Below, piece after piece: positions 9,975 through 18,998 of a stretch of DNA of 64,000 nucleotides. The translations under genes were made by a program, and so were the position numbers. The DNA comes from Microthrixaceae bacterium (GTDB lineage Bacteria; Actinomycetota; Acidimicrobiia; Acidimicrobiales; Acidimicrobilacustridaceae), in assembly GCA_947446975.1 (NCBI GenBank), contig CANFHM010000002.1, positions 1 to 64,000 of the forward strand, read 5' to 3'. The notes beneath the pieces were generated by a model, which had not been told where the DNA came from, did not search any database, and worked only from the letters and a program-made list of their open reading frames with translations. Position 1 is the first letter of the stretch; each line of letters starts with the position of its first letter.

Positions 9975-10595
9975 TCAGGCCCCCGGCCGTGGTTCCCGCC
10001 ACATGAGCCAGATCGGTGGTGTGGCCGGCAGTTCGATCCGCTCGGTGACAGCGAACCCGAATCGCTCGTAGTACGGCACGTTCTCCGGTTTCTGGGTCTC
10101 GAGATAGGCGGGAAGACCCTGTTCGTCGCACTCGGCGAGCTTCGGGGTGATCAGCGCCGTGCCCACACCCCTGCCCTGCCATCGCGGATCGACGCCGAGC
10201 AGGGGCAGGTACCAGTGCGGTTCCGTGGGGTGCTGCCGCTCGACGGCGGAGAGCAGGGCGAGGCCGCTGCGCCGGTTCCGTCCGGTGAGCAGTGCGCTGG
10301 CACAGGCCCGCGTGATGCGGTTCTCGCGGGCCCGCGGCCTCGGCATGGTGCCGGGCTGCAGCCAGGAGGCCGATCCGATGACGACGTCGTCTCGGGTGGC
10401 CACCCAGACCTCACCATGGGAGGCGGCATCGCGCAGGAGTGCTCCGAGGAACGTGGGGAGCATGCGGTGCTCCTGCACGACATCGCGGGCGAAGTGTCCG
10501 AAGAGCGGATCGGGCCAGAAGGCGCGACTCGTCGTGGCGATCGCCATCGGCAGGTCCTGCGGCTCGAGGGGGCTGATCCGGAACTCGGTCATCAT
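9975..10595 (-). CDS. GNAT family N-acetyltransferase
   Basis: LLGVDPRWQGRGVGTALITPKLAECDEQGLPAYLETQ acetyl-CoA-binding region. Confidence 0.88.
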   Translation of the reverse strand: MMTEFRISPLEPQDLPMAIATTSRAFWPDPLFGHFARDVVQEHRMLPTFLGALLRDAASHGEVWVATRDDVVIGSASWLQPGTMPRPRARENRITRACASALLTGRNRRSGLALLSAVERQHPTEPHWYLPLLGVDPRWQGRGVGTALITPKLAECDEQGLPAYLETQKPENVPYYERFGFAVTERIELPATPPIWLMWREPRPGA

Positions 10596-10614
10596 GGCAA
10601 CGTAGCGCCGGGGG

Positions 10615-11568
10615 TCACCGGGATGCGTCGAACCACCGGGCGAGGCGGCGGAAGCCCTCGTCGAGCCCCACCTCCGGTGACCATCCGAGCACCCGACGGG
10701 TCTCGCGCTGATCGAACCAGTGGGCGACGGAGAGCTGCCGGGCGGCGAAATGGGTCAGAGGTGGTTCGTCCCCCGGCCACAGCCTCCCGATGATCCGACC
10801 GGCGATGGCGGCGACGGGTGCCGGCACCGAGCGGGGGTGCGCGGTGACACCTGCGGCGAGCAGGATCGATCCCACGAGATCGCACAGGGGTCGGGGTTCC
10901 CCTCCCGACACGACCCATGCCCGGCCGAGCGCCTCGGAACCGGGCGCGCAGACATCGAGGGCGGCCACGATCGCCGCAGCGGCGTCGTCGGCGTAGGTGG
11001 TGTCGATGAGGGCGGCGCCGTGGTCGGGGAGCACGAGACGGCCGGCCCGGGCCCGATCGACGATCCTGCCGATGAGCTGGGTGTCGCCCGGACCCCAGAC
11101 GAGATGCGGCCGGATGACAACGGTGGGGACCCGTGGCCCGGCGAGCACCACCTGTTCGGCGAGGGCCTTCGATCGCGTGTAGCCATCGTCGCCCGTGTAG
11201 CTCGGGGGTCGGGCTGCCTCGCCCACGCTGGCGTCGTCATGGAACGCCACGGAGGGACTCGAGATGTGGATGAATCTCCCGCATCGTTCGGCGGCGCTGC
11301 GGGCGTTGCGGGTGCCGTCGATGTTGATGGCCTGCATCTGACTCCATGGCGCCCGGGGCACCACGAGCGCAGCCAGATGGATGACCGCCTCGTGGCCCTC
11401 GGCGGCGGCGAGCAGTGCGGCCCGGTCGGTGATGTCGCCGAGATGGTCCGATGCGGTGGAGCCCGAGGGGCTGCGCTGGAAGCAGGTGACCTCGTCGCCG
11501 CGGGCGACGAGCAGATCCGCCACCGTTCGTCCGAGGAGGCTCGAAGCCCCCGTGACGAGGACCTTCAT
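10615..11568 (-). CDS. oleD: NAD-dependent 3-beta-HSD/epimerase-type dehydrogenase, OleD-like
   Basis: VTGASSLLG Rossmann, YTRSK active site; overlaps oleBC stop/start by 4 bp; cluster context. Confidence 0.82.
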   Translation of the reverse strand: MKVLVTGASSLLGRTVADLLVARGDEVTCFQRSPSGSTASDHLGDITDRAALLAAAEGHEAVIHLAALVVPRAPWSQMQAINIDGTRNARSAAERCGRFIHISSPSVAFHDDASVGEAARPPSYTGDDGYTRSKALAEQVVLAGPRVPTVVIRPHLVWGPGDTQLIGRIVDRARAGRLVLPDHGAALIDTTYADDAAAAIVAALDVCAPGSEALGRAWVVSGGEPRPLCDLVGSILLAAGVTAHPRSVPAPVAAIAGRIIGRLWPGDEPPLTHFAARQLSVAHWFDQRETRRVLGWSPEVGLDEGFRRLARWFDASR

Positions 11569-14069
11569 CGGCCGGCGAGCAGCGTCGACGCGCCCTTGGC
11601 GAGGAGGTCACGGCGGATCTTGGACTGGTGTCGGATGTCGACGGGCAGTTCACCGGTGAGCACGGCGGCGATCGGGTGGGCAGACGCCGCCCTGACCGCT
11701 GCGGTGGTGCCATGGTCGGCCGGTCGAAGTGGGCCCTCCGCGGCGAGCACGATCACGATCACCTGTGCGCCGTCCGGTCCCACACCCACCGCTGCGACCT
11801 CGGAATCCAGCTGGTCGGTGATGGGCTGCTCGATGACGGCACAGGGCAGCGCTCCCTCAGCGGTGGTGATCACATGCTGGAGTCGCCCGAGCTGGATGAG
11901 ATGGCCGAGGGTGTCGAACATGCCGACGTCGCCCGTGCGATGGAGGATCCGGCCGTCGCGATGGATGGTCGAGGACTCCTCGATGGACCAGCGACGGTCG
12001 TACCCGGCCCGCATCCACGGGCAGGAGACGAGGATCTCGCCCCAGATCCCATCGGCGACGGGATCGGCCCCGGGGGATCGGAACGGGACGATGAGGATCT
12101 CAGCACCGGGGAGGGGTCGGCCGGTGTCGGTCCCGACCGGCACGCGCACGGTGGCACCCACGCCATCGGTGACCGGCATGGCCTCGGTCATCCCGTACGG
12201 TGCCCGCACCTCGGCGCCGGTGATCCGCTGCAGCGCCTCGGCGAGCTCGGTCGGGATCGGGGCACCGGCGAGCATCACCAGCCGCAGCGAGACGGATCTG
12301 CCGTTCGCAGTGCGCACGATGGTGCGAGCCGAGGCGGGGGAGAGCCAGGCGATGTCGGAGTCGGAGGATCGGCAGGCATCGGCGAATCGGTCGAAATCCA
12401 GTTCGGCGGGTGCGAGGACATCGCCCTCGGGGAGCACACAGGGAACGCCGAGTGCCGGTCCGAGCAGGATGAACGGGGCGAACGACGAGATGAACCCGTG
12501 GGTGGGATCGGGGGTGAATGCTCGCCGCACGACATCACGTTGGGCGGCCAGCGCAGCATGTGTGTAGCGCACCGGTTTGGCCGCGCCCGTGGCACCCGAG
12601 GTGTGGACGACGGCGGCGAGGTCCTGTGGCGCCAGCTCCGGCAGCAGCGTGGAGTGCGCCGCCGGTGCGGAGAGGTCGATGGCTCCGGGGGTCCGACCCA
12701 TCGAGAACGCCCGTGCACCCGGTGCGAGGCGCAGCGCCCGGGCAGCGAGCAACGTCCGTGGGGTGCCGATCATCCATGCGGGAGTCGCGCCCCGGAACGC
12801 CGAACGCAGACCGGCGGCACCGAGCGCACTGTCGGCGATGACGACGGCTGCCCCTGCCCGCCAGGCGCCGTACACGGCCTCGAGCATGGCGACGCCGGGA
12901 GGGACCAGCATGGCGATGCGGTCACCGGGCTTCACGCCGGCGCTCACCAACCGATGAGCGATGCGTCCGGCGGCGGTGTCGAGGGCGCTCCAGCTCCGGG
13001 CGCCGTCGGGTCCCTGATAGGCGCAGGAGGGGTCATCGGCCCGCTCGGCGAGTGCGGTGGTGATGGGGGAGAAGCTGTCGTCGGTTGCATCGGACATCGT
13101 CGATGCATCCGAGGAGGTCGGGTCCTCGAGCTCGCTGCGGTCCGATGCGATCTCCGTGGTGGAACCGCGGCCGAGCCGATCGTCGAGCCAGTCGATGATG
13201 ATGTTGCCGATTGGTTCGTCGAGGGCCACCAGATGTCCGGCGTCGACGAATCGGTGGACATCGGCGTGTGGGGCCCGGTCGAGCAGGTCGGCGAGGAACC
13301 GGTCGTGGAACACGGGATCACGGCCACCCCACAGCAGCAGCACCGGGATGCCACGGGAGTCGAGGGCACCGAAGTTCGCCGCGCTGCGCTCGAGAGCAGC
13401 GAAGGATCGATCGCCGGGGACGACCGGGATGTCGGCCACGAAGTCGGCGACCGCGGCCCGACGGGCGGCACTGCGATACGGGGCGTTCAGGGCCTCACGA
13501 TGCCGGACATCGGTCATGCGGGCGGTGCCGCGCACGAACAACGGGGTGCGGGCGCAGGTCAGATCGATGGCACTGCGGGCGACAGCGATGAGCGGCGGGA
13601 CACCGACGGATCCGGGCTTGGCGACAGCGGTGTTGGTGAGGACCACCGCACGCACATCGAGCGAGCCGGCCGCCCCAATCGCCACCGGGCCGCCCCAGTC
13701 ATGGGCGGCGAGCACCAACGGGCCGGGGACCTCCGCCTCGCAGAACGCCACGAGCTCGGCCACCCGCTGGGCGAGTGTGCGCGGACCGGGTCGATCGGAC
13801 CAACCCATACCGGTCTGGTCCACGGCCACCACCCGCCACCCGGCGGTGGAAGCGCGCAGCAGATCCCGCCACAGGTAGCCCCAGGTCGGGTTCCCGTGCA
13901 CGCACACGATCGTCCCAGCGGGCCCGGGTCCGGTGTCGAGCACGCTCCAGCCGACGGTTCCGGCGTCGGTGGTGATCTCCACCCGTCGATGCCAGGTGGG
14001 ATCGATCCCCCAGCGCTCCCAGTCGGAGGCCGCGGGTCGGTCAGTGCTGCCGGTACGACGACGGGGCAC
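11565..14069 (-). CDS. oleBC: OleBC fusion: haloalkane-dehalogenase-like alpha/beta hydrolase (OleB) + AMP-ligase-family beta-lactone synthetase (OleC)
   Basis: 834 aa; N-terminal VHGNPTWGYLWR, nucleophile elbow HDWGG, DAGH; C-terminal HTSGATGAAKPVRYTH, YGMTEAMP, HRTGDVG. Confidence 0.88.
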   Translation of the reverse strand: MPRRRTGSTDRPAASDWERWGIDPTWHRRVEITTDAGTVGWSVLDTGPGPAGTIVCVHGNPTWGYLWRDLLRASTAGWRVVAVDQTGMGWSDRPGPRTLAQRVAELVAFCEAEVPGPLVLAAHDWGGPVAIGAAGSLDVRAVVLTNTAVAKPGSVGVPPLIAVARSAIDLTCARTPLFVRGTARMTDVRHREALNAPYRSAARRAAVADFVADIPVVPGDRSFAALERSAANFGALDSRGIPVLLLWGGRDPVFHDRFLADLLDRAPHADVHRFVDAGHLVALDEPIGNIIIDWLDDRLGRGSTTEIASDRSELEDPTSSDASTMSDATDDSFSPITTALAERADDPSCAYQGPDGARSWSALDTAAGRIAHRLVSAGVKPGDRIAMLVPPGVAMLEAVYGAWRAGAAVVIADSALGAAGLRSAFRGATPAWMIGTPRTLLAARALRLAPGARAFSMGRTPGAIDLSAPAAHSTLLPELAPQDLAAVVHTSGATGAAKPVRYTHAALAAQRDVVRRAFTPDPTHGFISSFAPFILLGPALGVPCVLPEGDVLAPAELDFDRFADACRSSDSDIAWLSPASARTIVRTANGRSVSLRLVMLAGAPIPTELAEALQRITGAEVRAPYGMTEAMPVTDGVGATVRVPVGTDTGRPLPGAEILIVPFRSPGADPVADGIWGEILVSCPWMRAGYDRRWSIEESSTIHRDGRILHRTGDVGMFDTLGHLIQLGRLQHVITTAEGALPCAVIEQPITDQLDSEVAAVGVGPDGAQVIVIVLAAEGPLRPADHGTTAAVRAASAHPIAAVLTGELPVDIRHQSKIRRDLLAKGASTLLAGR

Positions 14070-14075
14070 GCCGAC

Positions 14076-15089
14076 TCACCAGACGAGTTCGGCCATGGAG
14101 CAGTTCAGGCCGGAGCCGATGCCCATGAGGAGCACGCGATCGTCGGTGCGCAGATCATCGGAGATCGTGGAGAGTGTGTACGGCAGTGCCGCCGGACCGA
14201 TGTTGCCGAACTCGGGGTAGCTCAACGGCACGAGCGACTGATCGATGCCGAGCAGTTCACACAGCTTCGTGGTGTGCACCTTCGAGACCTGGTGGAGCAC
14301 GTAGCGGTCGCAGCTGCGCCAGTCCCATCCGTCCTCGAGTGCGGCGCTGAAGGTCTGCTCGGCGAGTTCGAGACCCGATTCGAGAAGTGCGGCGGTGTCG
14401 GTGCGCATCGTCCGGAGGTCGCCGACGCACAGTTCGTGGTGCTTGGTGGCGGCCCGCGTGACTGCACCGACGAATCGATGGCTGCCGGTTCGGGCTGCAC
14501 CCATGACCATGGCTGCCGCCCCCGAGCCGATGGTGAGGGAGGCGAACTGCTCGAAGATGTCGGTGACGGTGGTGTCGGGGGACTGGAGGCGTTCGATGGT
14601 CTCGGTCTGCACCTGGCGACTGCCCTCACCATCCACGATGAGCACGACCCTGGCCTGACCGGTGGCGATGGCCATCGAGGCGATGGTCATGGCGTTCACG
14701 AAACCGAGGCACGCGTTCCCGAGGTCATAGTTCGTACAGGTGGCGGGCAGGCCGAGGCGATAGTGGACCGCACAGGCCACGCTCGGCTCGAGATGGTGCT
14801 TCGAGACCGAGGTCGAGATGAGGAGATCGACCTCATCGGGGGCGACGCCGGCCTCCTCGAGGGCGCGGGCGCCGGCGAGCGCAGCGGCCTCGTCGAAGGT
14901 GGTCTCGGCGTTCCACCAGCGGCGGGCCTCGATGCCAGCCACACCGGCGAGCAGCCCGGATCGAACGCCACAGCGCTCATAGGTGTCCGCCAGCTGCTCG
15001 TCGATCCAGTCGGAACTGATGCGTTCCGGAGCTTCGACATGGGACACGGACCAGATATGCGACTGGTCGAGCGCGGAGAACGGGGCCAC
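14076..15089 (-). CDS. oleA: OleA-like thiolase-fold acyl-CoA condensing enzyme (ketosynthase III family)
   Basis: 337 aa; active-site Cys in NYDLGNACLGFVNA, LEPSVACAVHYRLG segment; adjacent to oleBC. Confidence 0.87.
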   Translation of the reverse strand: MAPFSALDQSHIWSVSHVEAPERISSDWIDEQLADTYERCGVRSGLLAGVAGIEARRWWNAETTFDEAAALAGARALEEAGVAPDEVDLLISTSVSKHHLEPSVACAVHYRLGLPATCTNYDLGNACLGFVNAMTIASMAIATGQARVVLIVDGEGSRQVQTETIERLQSPDTTVTDIFEQFASLTIGSGAAAMVMGAARTGSHRFVGAVTRAATKHHELCVGDLRTMRTDTAALLESGLELAEQTFSAALEDGWDWRSCDRYVLHQVSKVHTTKLCELLGIDQSLVPLSYPEFGNIGPAALPYTLSTISDDLRTDDRVLLMGIGSGLNCSMAELVW

Positions 15090-15135
15090 CCCTGCAGGCT
15101 AGGGCCTCCGGGACCTGTTCACCGAGACGGCCAAG

Positions 15136-15993
15136 TCAGCGGAGGCGCGACGCCGGCTGATAGTTGACTCCTGCGGTGATATCCACCCGGCGCAGCAGTG
15201 CCTCGCACGGCGGTTCGAACCGCTCGGCGAACTCGATCGAACGGGACTCGCCCAGCAGCTCCCACGGCAGGGTCGTGCATCGGTCGGTCTCGTCCTCGAG
15301 CCGTTGCCGCAGTTCGATCCCGGCTGCAGTGGCCCGACGCCCCGAGGCGAGCCCCTTCTGCTCGAGCGCGGCCCAGCCCAGCTCGAGGTCGGCCGGGGCA
15401 CTGCCCCTCGATGTGGGGAGCCAGTCGGGTTCGTAGCCCAGCCATTCGTTGTGCAGGATGGAGACCTCGATGCCGGTGAGTCCGGCAGCGGTCACGAGTG
15501 CCCAGTGGGTGTCACCCCTCCATTCGCGCAGACAGTTCACGGCATGCCAGCCCGAGAGCACGGGATCGGAGCTCCGGGGCATCGAGAGATGGGCGGCGCA
15601 GAACACCCGGCCAACCATCGGGAGGCGTTCGACGATGCTCCACAGCTCGGGGCCGAACTCGGCGAGGGGCTCGAGGATGTCCGGCGCATGCTCCTGCAAT
15701 CCGTCGAGCACGGCGGCGTCACGCTGCTGCCAGAGCGTCTCGAAGGATGTGCCCGCCTCGACCATGGCGAACGTGAACTCGATGGCGGGTGGGCTGATCG
15801 AACCGAACGCGGCGATCACCGCCGGTGCTCCGGCGGCGGCCAGTGGGGCGCAGCGGGCCCCGATGTAGCCGATCGGACCGGGCAGACCGAGCGCCTCGAA
15901 CCTCGCCACGGCACCCGGATCCCAGAAGATCCAGCCGATCGTGGTCTGCACCGAACGGGAGTTGCGTCGGGCGATCGCCGACCAGTCAGTCAT
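15136..15993 (-). CDS. SCO6745-like family protein
   Basis: Start MTDWSAIARRNSRSVQTTIGWIFWDP at 15993; WHAVNCLREWRGDTHWALVTAAGLTG. Confidence 0.6.
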   Translation of the reverse strand: MTDWSAIARRNSRSVQTTIGWIFWDPGAVARFEALGLPGPIGYIGARCAPLAAAGAPAVIAAFGSISPPAIEFTFAMVEAGTSFETLWQQRDAAVLDGLQEHAPDILEPLAEFGPELWSIVERLPMVGRVFCAAHLSMPRSSDPVLSGWHAVNCLREWRGDTHWALVTAAGLTGIEVSILHNEWLGYEPDWLPTSRGSAPADLELGWAALEQKGLASGRRATAAGIELRQRLEDETDRCTTLPWELLGESRSIEFAERFEPPCEALLRRVDITAGVNYQPASRLR

Positions 15994-16100
15994 CGGAGCT
16001 CCTGTCGAAGATGCGCGGAGTCGCAAGCGTAGGAGATGGGAACTGGCGTGCGAGGGGTGGTCATTGCGCCTGCCGTGGAGGGCTGGAAGGATTGGGGCCG

Positions 16101-17252
16101 ATGTCGCCCACCGAAGGTCCCATCACCTCGCCGGCCCGGCAGCGCCGCGCCCGCACGCTCGGTGCAGTGCTCGTGGCGTCGCTGCTCGCCACCTTCGTCG
16201 TGGTGTCGATCCCCGCCGGTGCCGATCAGCTCTCCGACAAACGGGCCGAGGCCGCGGCGGTCGCCGACAAGCTCGAGCAGATGGACGCCCGGATGATGGA
16301 CATCAACTCCCAGTTCGAACGGGCGAACTACGAACTGCATCTGGCCCAGCAGGAGGTCGAATCAGCTCGTGCCCGGGCCGAGGCCACCGCTGCCGAACTC
16401 GACCAGCGCCGTGCCGAACTCCGCGAGTTCGCCGTCAGCGCCTATCAGATGGGCAACGACAGCCCCGAGCTCGATGCGCTCCTCACCAGCGACGCCTCCA
16501 CCGGCGTGCAGAAGCGCACCTATCTCGAGAACGTCTCCGGCTCCCGCCAGGATCACATCGATGCACTGAACGCCGCGAAGGTCCGGGCCCAGGAGGACAC
16601 CGTGCGTCTCGCGGACGCCGAGCGAGCCGCCGATGCGCATGCCTCGGAGATCGAACAGGCCCGTGCCTCGCAGCAGGCCGCCGTCGCCGAGCAGAAGGCA
16701 CTGGCATCCAAGGTGCAGGGCGAACTGGCCACCCTCGTGGCCGCCGAGACCGCCCGTCGGGCCGCTGAGCAGCAGCGGGCCGCAGCAGCAGCGGCCGCTG
16801 CTGCCGGCGCATCGAGCGGTTCCCACCCCAACACGCCATCGGGCATCGGCGACAACTCCGGTCTCACCGAGAACCCGAACCTGCCGCCCCCTCCGCCGGG
16901 GCACGGTGCTGCGGGCGCCGTGGCCGCCGCGCTCACCCGGGTGGGTTCCCCCTACGTCTGGGGAGCGGCCGGTCCCACCACCTTCGACTGCTCGGGCCTC
17001 GTCATGTGGGCCTACGCCCAGGTCGGCATCAACCTGCCGCACTACAGCGGGGCGCAGTACCTCGCCACCACCCGCATCTCCGCCTCGCAGCTCCAGCCGG
17101 GCGATCTCGTCTTCTACGGCCCGGGTGGGTCGGAGCATGTGGCGATCTATCTCGGTGGGAACCAGCTGGTGCAGGCGTCACACGGCATCTCGGTGACCAA
17201 CTTCCGCGGCTGGTGGAAGGAACCCTCCGGCTACGGCCGGGTCGTGGGCTGA
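16101..17252 (+). CDS. secreted coiled-coil NlpC/P60 peptidoglycan endopeptidase (RipA-like)
   Basis: Signal/TM segment, long coiled coil, then TTFDCSGLVMWAYAQ (Cys) and SEHVAIYLG (His). Confidence 0.9.
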   Translation: MSPTEGPITSPARQRRARTLGAVLVASLLATFVVVSIPAGADQLSDKRAEAAAVADKLEQMDARMMDINSQFERANYELHLAQQEVESARARAEATAAELDQRRAELREFAVSAYQMGNDSPELDALLTSDASTGVQKRTYLENVSGSRQDHIDALNAAKVRAQEDTVRLADAERAADAHASEIEQARASQQAAVAEQKALASKVQGELATLVAAETARRAAEQQRAAAAAAAAAGASSGSHPNTPSGIGDNSGLTENPNLPPPPPGHGAAGAVAAALTRVGSPYVWGAAGPTTFDCSGLVMWAYAQVGINLPHYSGAQYLATTRISASQLQPGDLVFYGPGGSEHVAIYLGGNQLVQASHGISVTNFRGWWKEPSGYGRVVG

Positions 17253-17275
17253 GCCCGTCGAGCACCAGCGGGCCT

Positions 17276-17294
17276 GCGATCAGCGGCTGATCGC
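17276..17294. terminator. hairpin at convergent gene ends
   Basis: gcgatcag / ctgatcgc, 8 bp perfect stem, 3 nt loop; spans the stop of the minus-strand BVMO. Confidence 0.4.
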
Positions 17295-18890
17295 GAAACC
17301 GCGGTAGTCGTTCGCGGCCACGTCGTCGCACACGGTGCGGAAGATCTCGACCCCGGCGATGTACGGCATGAACACCCGGGGCTTGCCCTCGATGTTCGCC
17401 CCGAGATACCAGGAGTTGCCGGTGGGGTAGAGCGTGAATCCGGCGACCTCGGTCACGTGATCGGCCCAACCGTTCTCCGCCTCGGCGGTCGCCTCGATGG
17501 AGCGGGCCCCGTGCTGTTCGAGCCAGTCGATGCACGCGGCGGTCCATTCCACATGCTGTTCGATCGAGACGAGCATGTTGGTCAGCACCGAGGGGCTGCC
17601 CGGACCGGTGATGGTGAAGAGGTTCGGGAATCCGGACGTGGCGATCCCGAGATACGCACGGGGCCCCTCCGACCATTTCTCACGCAGGGTGATGCCGTCG
17701 CGTCCGATGATGTCCGGGGCCAGCAGTGCGCCGGTCATGGCGTCGAATCCCGTGGCGAACACGATCACATCGAGCGGGATCTCCCGACCACCGACCTCGA
17801 TCCCCGTGGCGGTGAACCGGTCGATCGGTTCGGCGTGCAGATCCACCAGTTCGACGTTCGGTCGGTTGTAGGTGGCGTAGTACCCGGTGTCGAGGCAGAG
17901 CCGTTTGGTGCCGATGGGGAACGACCGCGGGCTCAGGCGCTCGGCCACCACCGGGTCGGTGACGATCTCGGCGATCCGGTCCCTGACGAACTGGGCGGCG
18001 AGTTCGTTGGCCTGCGGGTCGATCATGAGATCGGAGAACGAGGACAGCAGTCCGAACAGCGTCCCCGATCCCCATGCGGCCTCGAACCGGCGATCGCGTT
18101 CCTCGGCGTCGACGGTCAGGACGGACTCCTCGGCGAGCGTCGTGAGCACACCGCCGTTGGAATGGCGGGTGGCCTCCCGATGCGCGCGGTACCGGGCCTT
18201 GAAGGCCGCCACAGTGTCCGGGTCGAGCGGCGCGTTCATCGCCGGCAGCGTGAACGCTGGTGTGCGCTGGAACACGGTGAGCTGTTCGGCCTGCTGGGCC
18301 AGCAGCGGGATGCTCTGGATGCCGGAGGAGCCGGTGCCGATGACGCCCACCCGCAGACCGGTGACGTCGACACCCTCATGGGGCCATTCACCGGTGTGGA
18401 GGATCCGTCCGGTGAACTCGTCCATCCCATCGAACCGGGGTCGGTTGGCCCGCGAGAGACATCCGACCGCCATGACGCAGTAGCGGGCCCGGAGACGACG
18501 CCCGGTGTCGGTGGTCAGCGACCACTGTGCGGTCCCATCGCTCCATCGGGCCTCGAGCATGCGTGTCCCGAAGCTGATGTCCCGACGGAGATCGAACCGT
18601 TCGGCGACATGGCCGATGTAGGCGAGGATCTCCGGCTGGGTGGCGTAGCGCTCCGTCCAGGTCCAGTCCTGCTCGAGATCAGGGTCGAACGAGTAGGAGT
18701 AATCGAAGGATTCGATGTCGCAGCGGGCGCCCGGATAGCGGTTCCACCACCAGGTGCCGCCGACATCGGCCGCCGCCTCCAGCACATGCACCCGGAGGCC
18801 GAGGGAACGGAGACGATGCAGCATGTAGAGCCCCGAGAACCCCGCCCCGATGATGACGGCGTCGAACTGCTCGATCGATGTGTCGTCCAT
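17280..18890 (-). CDS. FAD-dependent monooxygenase (CHMO-type Baeyer-Villiger)
   Basis: Start MDDTSIEQFDAVIIGAGFSGLYML; BVMO fingerprint FTGRILHTGEW; GTGSSGIQ. Confidence 0.9.
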   Translation of the reverse strand: MDDTSIEQFDAVIIGAGFSGLYMLHRLRSLGLRVHVLEAAADVGGTWWWNRYPGARCDIESFDYSYSFDPDLEQDWTWTERYATQPEILAYIGHVAERFDLRRDISFGTRMLEARWSDGTAQWSLTTDTGRRLRARYCVMAVGCLSRANRPRFDGMDEFTGRILHTGEWPHEGVDVTGLRVGVIGTGSSGIQSIPLLAQQAEQLTVFQRTPAFTLPAMNAPLDPDTVAAFKARYRAHREATRHSNGGVLTTLAEESVLTVDAEERDRRFEAAWGSGTLFGLLSSFSDLMIDPQANELAAQFVRDRIAEIVTDPVVAERLSPRSFPIGTKRLCLDTGYYATYNRPNVELVDLHAEPIDRFTATGIEVGGREIPLDVIVFATGFDAMTGALLAPDIIGRDGITLREKWSEGPRAYLGIATSGFPNLFTITGPGSPSVLTNMLVSIEQHVEWTAACIDWLEQHGARSIEATAEAENGWADHVTEVAGFTLYPTGNSWYLGANIEGKPRVFMPYIAGVEIFRTVCDDVAANDYRGFAISR

Positions 18891-18998
18891 GATCCCCTCC
18901 GGCGCAGACCGTAGGCGAGATCGATCGGATGGAGCCGCCACCGTCCCGTACGATCACCAGCGGGGGAGTCCGACCGGACCCGGAGATCAGGGGGACAC

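Noticed and set aside
11628-15167. 1179-aa plus-strand ORF opposite the ole genes
   Set aside because: Low-complexity Gly/Glu/His/Arg composition with no motif; high-GC antisense ORF shadowing oleA/oleBC, which have clear catalytic motifs
16740-16830. Alanine-rich low-complexity tract in the NlpC/P60 protein
   Set aside because: Typical linker between coiled coil and catalytic domain in this family
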